Shown here one piece after another: positions 32,707 through 38,622 of a DNA stretch of 38,622 bases. Positions within the stretch are counted from its first letter, which is position 1; each line of letters begins with the position of its first letter. The notes beneath the pieces were generated by a model. That model searched no databases. It worked only from the letters and a program-made list of their open reading frames with translations, and was not told the origin of the DNA. The translations under genes and the position numbers were made by a program. This DNA is from Clostridiaceae bacterium (lineage in GTDB: Bacteria; Bacillota; Clostridia; Saccharofermentanales; DTU023), in the NCBI GenBank assembly GCA_012521015.1, contig JAAYNE010000079.1:1-38622 (forward strand), given 5' to 3'.

Positions 32707-34205
32707 AACAGTTTGCAAAAATGATATTACCTGCTTTGCTTTTTGTTTATTTATCATCTTTGACTTGGATAGATTTGCAAAATCAAAGTATCCTTATATT
32801 ATTTCTTGCAACTCTGATTATCTGTTACGGTCTGACCAAATTTGTTACGGGCAGAAAAGCATCTGCCAAAATTGAACAGTATAAAATTCTACTTGAATAT
32901 CTGAGCAGTCGGCTAGCGGCCGGACATACCTTGGAAATCACATTGATGGAAGCTTCAAACCGTCTCCAAGAAGAATTAGGACGTAGGAGTGTTTTGGCAA
33001 AATGTCTTAAACAGTTAAATCAAGGCATGAAGGCTCAACTTGATTTGGAACGTTGTTTATTTAATTTGAAAAAGCAATTTAAATGTAAAACCGGTGATGC
33101 TTTCTTCGATGTCTTACCTTATCTTAATCATTACGGTGGGCGTTTGGATATTTTCGTTAAACAAACTCATCGAACTTTAAATGCGGAAATCCAAATGCAA
33201 AAAGACATTCAATCAGAACAAAATGCCCAAAATAGTGAGGCTATCATTCTTATGTTTTTGCCCTTTTTATTTTCACTCATTTTAATAAGAAATAGTTCTT
33301 CATATGCAGATTCATTGTCTGAAGTCAAATGGAGCAGACCATTATTAGCAATTATTTTCTTGATCGCCCACTTGGCAATCTGCGGGACTCTGATTATTTT
33401 TGCACAGAATCCGGCAAATTTTAAAGAAAAAGATGTTTTTATTAATTTATCAGGCAAAAAACCAAAATCAAAAATCATGACATTTACTGCTCAATTAATA
33501 TTATCTTATGCGCCTGCCAAATTCGGTTATAATTTAGCCGAAACTGTGAGGATTTTGTCACAAAATAAACCGCATGCTTGGCTAATTTTTCTTAAAAGAA
33601 AAGTATTTCTCACCTTTAGTCTTACATTGATTGCTGGCGTGTTTTGTCTGCTGAAGATAATACCTTGGTCCATTTTATTACTCACCCCGCTATTTTTTTG
33701 GTTCATTCAGGATATTGATCTTTTGCAAAGAGAAAATAAGTTGAAACAACAGATCAGAATTGAATATCCTACCTTTTTAAATTCAATGGTTGTGCTCTTG
33801 CGTAGTGGAATCAGTCTTGACCGTAGTCTGAGGCTTATGATCGATTCATATCAAAACAGTATCAATTCTCAACTTAAGTCCGATCTTGCCCAAATCAAAC
33901 ATTCTTTGAGTGTGGGAGAAAGTGCATATATTGCAGTATTGCAGATAACAGATAATTTGCCACAAGAAGAAATTGCCTCTGTTTTGCAATTAATGGCACG
34001 TTATGATCGAGATGGAGGACAAGAAATATTGGATATCTTGGATTTACAAGCTAATGCAAGTTGGCAATTGTATCGTAATGCAATGCGTCGCCGTTTACAA
34101 ACTAAAAATATGGCTTTGTTATTACCAATGGCAACGGATTTATTTATTGTAATTATAATGGCAATGTTACCTGCCGTTGCCAGCATGAGTAATTTGCAAC
34201 TTTAA
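32694..34205 (+). CDS. Fused TadB-TadC inner-membrane platform protein
   Basis: A 503-residue membrane protein made of two GspF-type halves. The first half (about 1-240) has two N-terminal helices, the cytoplasmic segment ILLEYLSSRLAAGHTLEITL, and helices at about 182 and 222. The second half (about 265-503) repeats this: helices near 300-345, then FLNSMVVLLRSGISLDRSLRLM, YDRDGGQEILDILDLQA, and a last helix (LLLPMATDLFIVIIMAML). TadB and TadC are normally separate; here one chain supplies both. It overlaps tadA by 13 bases, with AAGGAGATGA upstream of its ATG. Confidence 0.8.
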   Translation: MSHLKQFAKMILPALLFVYLSSLTWIDLQNQSILILFLATLIICYGLTKFVTGRKASAKIEQYKILLEYLSSRLAAGHTLEITLMEASNRLQEELGRRSVLAKCLKQLNQGMKAQLDLERCLFNLKKQFKCKTGDAFFDVLPYLNHYGGRLDIFVKQTHRTLNAEIQMQKDIQSEQNAQNSEAIILMFLPFLFSLILIRNSSSYADSLSEVKWSRPLLAIIFLIAHLAICGTLIIFAQNPANFKEKDVFINLSGKKPKSKIMTFTAQLILSYAPAKFGYNLAETVRILSQNKPHAWLIFLKRKVFLTFSLTLIAGVFCLLKIIPWSILLLTPLFFWFIQDIDLLQRENKLKQQIRIEYPTFLNSMVVLLRSGISLDRSLRLMIDSYQNSINSQLKSDLAQIKHSLSVGESAYIAVLQITDNLPQEEIASVLQLMARYDRDGGQEILDILDLQANASWQLYRNAMRRRLQTKNMALLLPMATDLFIVIIMAMLPAVASMSNLQL

Positions 34206-34433
34206 TTTTAGAATTTATTTTTATCTTTACTTTTTTAGATTTGAGTAGTTGTACAACATAAGCAATTTACAGATTTTGTTTAGAGAACAGGAAAACAAAC
34301 CAATTTTTATTAATCGAACAAAACAGAAACAACGAGAAACTAAGTTAAATTTTATTAATTAAGCAACGCAAAAAAGAGAAAAAATTTTTTATTAATTAAA
34401 AAATCACTATTTAGCATTAAGAAAGGAAAAAAT

Positions 34434-34622
34434 ATGTTAAAAATCAAAGACTATCAACAAAAACTAAAAGACGAACAAGGCTTAGGCACATTAGAAATTG
34501 TTTTAATAATTGCCGTGCTGATTGCAGTTGCCTTAATATTCAGAACCCAATTATCAAGATTTGCCAGAAGTCTGATAAATAAGGTGTTCGATTATTCAAT
34601 AATAGACGATATCAGCTATTAA
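34434..34622 (+). CDS. Flp1-type class IVb pilin
   Basis: A 62-residue prepilin. After a hydrophilic leader comes the prepilin peptidase site DEQG/LGTLE, with Glu at mature position +5, then the hydrophobic helix IVLIIAVLIAVALIF that packs in the pilus core. The mature protein is about 43 residues, as for Flp pilins. AAGAAAGGAAAAA before the ATG is a good ribosome site. A 228-base AT-rich gap upstream may hold its own promoter, giving the high expression a pilin needs. No prepilin peptidase gene lies in the window. Confidence 0.85.
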   Translation: MLKIKDYQQKLKDEQGLGTLEIVLIIAVLIAVALIFRTQLSRFARSLINKVFDYSIIDDISY

Positions 34623-34629
34623 TAGCAAA

Positions 34630-35760
34630 ATGAATCAATACATCCGTTTAGATATAAAAAAAATTGAACAAATGCAGGAGTTGGAACTTCTGCATTTGCT
34701 GCAACTCAACTTTGATTTTTCTAATGAATTTATCAAAATTTCTGATTCAAAAAACAAGCTAGACTATCTCTTGTTTAACATACCAATAGGTAAAAATATA
34801 GTATTTGACTGGTGCGAATCTGAAAAATTCAAAACTGCTGATAGCAATCTGCAAAAAGCTTTTTATTTTGTATTATTGAAAGTTATTACAGATAATTTAT
34901 CCGAACTACATCAACATTTGCTAAAGCCTAATCTCAATTTAATTCGTCCCGAGTTAATTACTTTTTGCCAAAACTATGCAACTATAACAAGAATTCAATG
35001 GTTGGTTTTACCCTCAGATTTGCAAATAGGAATACCTGTTTCTTTAATCAAGCAAAAATCCGGCAATCTGTGGAATTATATTTCAGATAGTAAAACCGAA
35101 TTAAAAAATATTGTAATGAGTCATTATCAATTGGTCGCAGAAGATCGTTATAAAGAAGCTAGAGATTTATTAAACAATAATGTTAAGCATGAATTATTAG
35201 TAAACCACTCTGTAGACTTTGAACCAAAAGCTGAAAAAATAAATAGAAAACCTAAAGCAATAAACAGAGTCAAAACTAAAAGAAAATCAGAAACAAGGAA
35301 TATTTCAAAATCGATAGGAGAAGTAAAACCACATAAAAACAGCTTTATTAAAAAATTCATGAATCGCCTAAAAAATGCAAATAGATATAAAAAAACTGTC
35401 CCGAGCGAGACAACGGTTCCGCTTAATCCCCAAGATGATCTGTTTCGTTTAGCAATGCTATCAGAAGGACCACCAGGAACGCTTGCTGAAAGTGAAGGAA
35501 TCCGGGCATTCGTTCTAGTAGATGAATTTTTGATCGGTAGAGATAGAATGATTTGTGACTTGGTTTTGACTCAATCAACTATCGGCAGAGTACATGCCAG
35601 AATTTCTCGGCATGGCAGCCATTATTTTTTGGAAGATCTTGGTTCTGCCAACGGAACTACTTTAGACGAAAAAAAACTCAACAAACATCAAACCTATCTG
35701 TTACCGGATCAATGTCGTTTGAAGTTTGCTGATCGAACTTTTTATTTCCATGTTGAATAG
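34630..35760 (+). CDS. FHA-domain protein of the Tad cluster
   Basis: A 376-residue protein. The N-terminal region (about 1-190) is of the kind called DUF6382 in clostridial Tad clusters. A long, Lys-rich, probably disordered linker (about 195-265) follows. The C-terminal FHA domain (about 290-376) has FLIGRDRMICDLVL, STIGRVHARISRHG and LGSANGTTLDEKKL, i.e. the GR, SxxH-type and NG motifs that bind phosphothreonine. It may link a Ser/Thr kinase signal to pilus assembly; no kinase gene is in the window. It starts 7 bases after the pilin stop without a clear ribosome site. A 30-base perfect stem lies at codons 14-23. Confidence 0.78.
   Translation: MNQYIRLDIKKIEQMQELELLHLLQLNFDFSNEFIKISDSKNKLDYLLFNIPIGKNIVFDWCESEKFKTADSNLQKAFYFVLLKVITDNLSELHQHLLKPNLNLIRPELITFCQNYATITRIQWLVLPSDLQIGIPVSLIKQKSGNLWNYISDSKTELKNIVMSHYQLVAEDRYKEARDLLNNNVKHELLVNHSVDFEPKAEKINRKPKAINRVKTKRKSETRNISKSIGEVKPHKNSFIKKFMNRLKNANRYKKTVPSETTVPLNPQDDLFRLAMLSEGPPGTLAESEGIRAFVLVDEFLIGRDRMICDLVLTQSTIGRVHARISRHGSHYFLEDLGSANGTTLDEKKLNKHQTYLLPDQCRLKFADRTFYFHVE
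34669..34698 (+). other. 14-bp mRNA hairpin within the start of the FHA gene
   Basis: CAAATGCAGGAGTT (34669-34682) pairs with AACTTCTGCATTTG (34685-34698), with one G-U pair and a 2-base centre. It starts 46 bases after the pilin stop codon. No T-run follows, so it is not a simple terminator. It could protect the 3' end of a processed pilin mRNA and lower FHA protein output. Confidence 0.55.
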
Positions 35761-35912
35761 CTATCTTTCATCATGACAGAAATTGATTCCGAAGTATCTC
35801 AGAATCTTGGGATCCTGCAAATTCCGGTTTGCTGTGCTTTTGCTTTTTAAGTCAATGTCCCAAAAAAGGAATGTCTTTTTTTGACAATCTCTACTAAAAG
35901 GTGTCAATGCGA

Positions 35913-36542
35913 TTACTTTGTACCAAATAATCGATCACCTGCATCCCCTAAACCCGGAACAATATATGCATCTTCATTTAAACATTTATCTTTTGCAGCA
36001 CAGAAAATCGGGACATCGGGATGAGTCGAATGCAGATTTTCAATACCTTCAGGGGCAGCGATAACACACACAAATTTAATTGAAGTAATATTGCGTTTTT
36101 TAAGTTGACTCACAGCATCTACTGCCGAAACACCGGTTGCCAACATCGGGTCTAAAAGAATTACATCTCTGCTCTCGACATCTTCTGGTAATTTGCAATA
36201 ATATTCAACCGCTTTTAAAGTTTCCGGATCACGATATAATCCAATATGGCCTACTTTAGCCATTGGAATCAAATCCAACATCCCATCAACCATGCCCAGA
36301 CCCGCTCTTAAAATCGGAACGAGAGCAAGAGTTTTTCCAGCAATTATTTTTGCTTGAGCAACAGCCACGGGAGTTTCAATTTCAACAGTTCTTAAAGGAA
36401 GATCCCGTGTAACTTCATATGCCATCAAACGTGATACTTCGGTTGTTAATTCCCTAAATTCTTTAGTGGCAGTATTCTTATCACGCATTAATGAGATCTT
36501 GTGTTGGATTAAAGGATGATCAAAAATAAAGACGTTTTCCAT
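35913..36542 (-). CDS. upp: Uracil phosphoribosyltransferase
   Basis: A 209-residue salvage enzyme making UMP from uracil and PRPP, usual length. [20 protein letters not shown] at the N-terminus, [13 protein letters not shown], and the PRPP loop [18 protein letters not shown] are diagnostic; the C-terminus has [28 protein letters not shown] precedes the ATG. It converges with the FHA gene, 152 bases apart. It is alone on its strand apart from satD and its broken partner upstream. Identification is firm. Confidence 0.97.
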   Translation of the reverse strand: MENVFIFDHPLIQHKISLMRDKNTATKEFRELTTEVSRLMAYEVTRDLPLRTVEIETPVAVAQAKIIAGKTLALVPILRAGLGMVDGMLDLIPMAKVGHIGLYRDPETLKAVEYYCKLPEDVESRDVILLDPMLATGVSAVDAVSQLKKRNITSIKFVCVIAAPEGIENLHSTHPDVPIFCAAKDKCLNEDAYIVPGLGDAGDRLFGTK

Positions 36543-36628
36543 CTAAACCTCCTAGAAGATATTTATCTTTGGTTATTTTAACGAATTTAGTAAGTATTAA
36601 CAAGAAATTATTGTATCCAGATTTTAGG

Positions 36629-36834
36629 TTATAGAATTATTGCTGAAAAAATTACTATCAGAAAGCTAAACAAAGTCCCGATTAAATAATATTCTCTAAA
36701 AGCCGGACTTTTTATTATTTTTTCATATCTTTTATCTGCCTGCATTTTTTAAACTTTTTATGTTCTTTTAATTCAGACATTTGCTTTGTTTGTAAGTAAT
36801 AATCGCCCAGTAAATGTGAAATCAATAATATCAT
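36629..36834 (-). pseudogene. Internally deleted DUF3307 (SatE-like) membrane protein gene
   Basis: Two short frames follow satD. Frame 1 (36834-36715) reads MILLISHLLGDYYLQTKQMS then ELKEHKKFKK, the N-terminal pattern of DUF3307 proteins (HLLGDYYLQT). Frame 2 (36745-36629) reads MQADKRYEKI, then SPAFREYYLIGTLFSFLIVI, resembling the C-terminal end of the same family (an EYYLIGTL segment before the last helix). Intact members have about 240 residues; roughly 170 central residues and the reading frame are lost. DUF3307 genes commonly sit next to satD, which supports the reading. Confidence 0.65.
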
Positions 36835-36853
36835 TAAGAACTTTATATATTAT

Positions 36854-37504
36854 TTATAATCTTTCCTTTTCTATATATTCATTTAAAACTTTAAAAGAAT
36901 CTTTCAATGAATAAAACTGACTACTTTCAAGGGATCTACTTATCGTTGATTGTACTTTGCCTAATTGTTGTGCAGTCGTTTGTTGCTGATAATTATTCTC
37001 AGTATAGACTTTTATAACCTGAACTTGATTCTCTGACCAATTATTTTTGATGATACTTATCAAAGAAAACAGTGCATTTATCAAAGATAAATTAGTATTC
37101 TTTTTTCCTATTTTATGATTAGTAATAACTCTTTCCTTTTTCTTTTCAGATTCTTTTATTTGCTCCAAATTATACCTTGCTATACGATACGCTTCTCCAT
37201 CAATTAAGTTTGAATTTTCTTTATATATAGCAGTATCTATGGAGCCTATACCCATACCAAATCTTATTTTCAAAGGATATAATTTTAATTCTAATCCAAT
37301 TAAAATCTCCATTATTTTACTTCCATTATGAAGTAATCCTTGAAATGAATCACCTGAATTTATTGTAAAATTAGAAGATATTGAGTTTTTATACTTTTTG
37401 TTGATCTTATCTATAACCTCTAAAAATTTTTCCTGAGTAAATGTTCCGTTACAGCTCTGTCTAGATTTTTTTATATCGGCTATTACAGCTACATAACTTT
37501 CCAT
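36854..37504 (-). CDS. satD: SatD-family protein
   Basis: A 216-residue protein. The N-terminus YVAVIADIKKSRQ and the later FTINSGDSFQGLL are the family blocks (DIKxSR and GDxFQG), reminiscent of a nucleotidyl-cyclase-like fold. KIRFGMGIGSIDT follows. The C-terminus (about 160-216) holds a helix-turn-helix, TTAQQLGKVQSTISRSLE, suggesting DNA binding. The biochemical function is not known; the name comes from the sat operon of streptococci. ATG at 37504 has AGGAGG 5 bases before it; an upstream in-frame ATG at 37591 has none. A broken DUF3307 gene, its usual partner, follows after 19 bases. Confidence 0.82.
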   Translation of the reverse strand: MESYVAVIADIKKSRQSCNGTFTQEKFLEVIDKINKKYKNSISSNFTINSGDSFQGLLHNGSKIMEILIGLELKLYPLKIRFGMGIGSIDTAIYKENSNLIDGEAYRIARYNLEQIKESEKKKERVITNHKIGKKNTNLSLINALFSLISIIKNNWSENQVQVIKVYTENNYQQQTTAQQLGKVQSTISRSLESSQFYSLKDSFKVLNEYIEKERL

Positions 37505-37591
37505 ACAACCTCCTGCTATGAATTTTATATCTATCTCACAATTATTATTTGAATTTAATGGCAAATTTTCTGATAACAGGAAATGCTCCAA

Positions 37592-37766
37592 TTAGAAGCA
37601 AACTTCTAAATTTCAGAAAAAACAACAATATTGGAAGTTCAGTTCCAATTTTAACAATTTGAGAATTAAGAATATTTTTAAATTTTAGCCTATATTCATG
37701 CTACATAAGAGCTGAATTTGTAGCGTAAAAGTAAAGTTTTTAAATAGTTAACTCATATAGTGAGTT
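37592..37766. other. Three small hairpins between satD and the CRISPR array
   Basis: TTAGAAG/CTTCTAA (37592-37609), ATTGGAA/TTCCAAT (37630-37649) and AACTCA/TGAGTT (37750-37766) are perfect inverted repeats with 4-6 base centres. The last lies about 30 bases past the leader-distal end of the array and could end its transcript, though only a loose T-rich stretch follows. The others may belong to the satD upstream region. Otherwise the 290 bases hold no gene I can see. Confidence 0.35.
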
Positions 37767-37794
37767 TTATAAATTTTTAATATTAATAAAACCA

Positions 37795-38622
37795 ACTTCA
37801 ATCCACGCACTCCAAGCGGAGTGCGACGACTTGACCAACAATCGAAGAAGATGCCGAGCAAAACTTCAATCCACGCACTCCAAGCGGAGTGCGACTGCTT
37901 TTTATGCATTGAGTATAAACCGACAAAATACTTCAATCCACGCACTCCAAGCGGAGTGCGACTCCACCATGTAAGCACTTTTAGCTGTTTCTTTGAACTT
38001 CAATCCACGCACTCCAAGCGGAGTGCGACAATCTGTGCCGGAATCGAATATTTCATCATCTGCACTTCAATCCACGCACTCCAAGCGGAGTGCGACACTC
38101 TCATAGTGTCTATGCACGTTACTTTCATTGTACTTCAATCCACGCACTCCAAGCGGAGTGCGACACAACGCTTAAAGGAGGTGACAAAATAAATGAGACT
38201 TCAATCCACGCACTCCAAGCGGAGTGCGACTCTCCTTCTTCAACATCAACACCGAATTTATCTTTACTTCAATCCACGCACTCCAAGCGGAGTGCGACAC
38301 TAGCCCAAAGAAGCGGTCAATTATTACAGATTACTTCAATCCACGCACTCCAAGCGGAGTGCGACTTGTTAGTGGTTTTATTACTCTGTTATTTGGTAAT
38401 TGACTTCAATCCACGCACTCCAAGCGGAGTGCGACGTTATGGATAAGCTGACCGCTTTAAATAACACACTTCAATCCACGCACTCCAAGCGGAGTGCGAC
38501 GGTATCGCTATTGCGTAAGTAAATAAAGCACCCACGACTTCAATCCACGCACTCCAAGCGGAGTGCGACCAATTTGCATTTCCGTATTAATTTCTTGCCC
38601 AAACTTCAATCCACGCACTCCA
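37795..38622 (-). CRISPR. Type I-C-like CRISPR array, cut by the right edge
   Basis: Twelve identical 33-base repeats start at 37795, 37863, 37930, 37997, 38064, 38132, 38198, 38266, 38333, 38403, 38468 and 38537; a thirteenth (38603) is cut at the window end. Twelve spacers are 32-37 bases. In the usual I-C orientation the repeat reads, on the minus strand, GTCGCACTCC...GGATTGAAGT, with the stem GCACTCC/GGAGTGC. Typical I-C repeats end GAAAC or GAAAT, so the GAAGT end is a variant. Transcription is therefore expected leftward, with leader and cas genes beyond the right edge and the oldest spacer at 37828. No repeat shows decay. Apparent open frames through the array are artefacts. Confidence 0.97.

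Noticed and set aside
34206-34433. TTTATTAATTAA-like sequence recurring before the pilin gene
   Set aside because: Three loose copies in very AT-rich DNA with unequal spacing; could arise by composition alone.
37748-38446. Open frames of 76-123 codons through the CRISPR array
   Set aside because: They repeat a STHSKRSAT- or NPRTPSGVR-type peptide, which is the translation of the CRISPR repeat; artefacts.

Overview
The window is a chromosomal segment from an AT-rich, low-GC Gram-positive bacterium, most likely of the Clostridia. The evidence is the strong AGGAGG-type ribosome binding sites, the SAM-I riboswitch before metK, the cysS-mrnC-rlmB-sigH gene order, short HisG paired with HisZ, a YerC/HisR-type TrpR-like regulator, a Clostridia-type Tad/Flp1 pilus cluster and a type I-C-like CRISPR array. 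No rRNA or tRNA gene and no intact insertion sequence was seen.

Layout. (1) 1-5357, plus strand: argG and argH, then a polar amino-acid ABC transporter (lipoprotein receptor, permease, ATPase). A small terminal-inverted-repeat element sits between receptor and permease. (2) 5452-5513: an elaborate stem-loop between convergent genes. (3) 5578-12942, minus strand: P-II-like protein, DUF1538 membrane protein, a 50-residue remnant of an EamA transporter, lysC, thrC, thrB and a hotdog thioesterase; this is aspartate-family (Thr) synthesis. (4) 13055-20003, minus strand: hisZ-G-D-C-B-A-F-IE. hisH and a histidinol-phosphate phosphatase are not in the run. A TrpR-like regulator gene lies divergently, and a perfect 11-bp inverted repeat overlaps the predicted his promoter. 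(5) 20544-21218: a HAD phosphatase whose 5' end is duplicated. (6) 21272-26092, minus strand: cysS, mrnC, rlmB, sigH and a lipoprotein gene coupled to sigH by a 4-bp overlap. (7) 26112-26286: a structured RNA with its own promoter, directly downstream of comF; its position suits a raiA-motif RNA. (8) comF and metK, with a complete SAM-I riboswitch and terminator, then an orphan GltD/NfnB-like flavoprotein. (9) 30423-35760, plus strand: a Tad-type secretion/pilus cluster (TadZ-like protein without a visible P-loop, TadA ATPase, fused TadB-TadC, Flp1 pilin, DUF6382-like/FHA protein). (10) upp, then satD followed by an internally deleted DUF3307 gene. (11) 37795 to the right edge: a CRISPR array of 12 full repeats and one cut repeat, with no cas genes in view.

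How it works together: most of the window is amino-acid supply (Arg, Thr, His, Cys-tRNA, SAM, amino-acid uptake). Visible control devices are the SAM-I riboswitch, the putative HisR operator and a terminator-like leader hairpin before argG. Two gene remnants, EamA between DUF1538 and lysC and DUF3307 behind satD, are too short for ordinary ORF calling and record past deletions. The best candidates for new biology are the comF-linked RNA, the sigH-coupled lipoprotein, the his operator with the incomplete his gene set, and the DUF1538/P-II pair.
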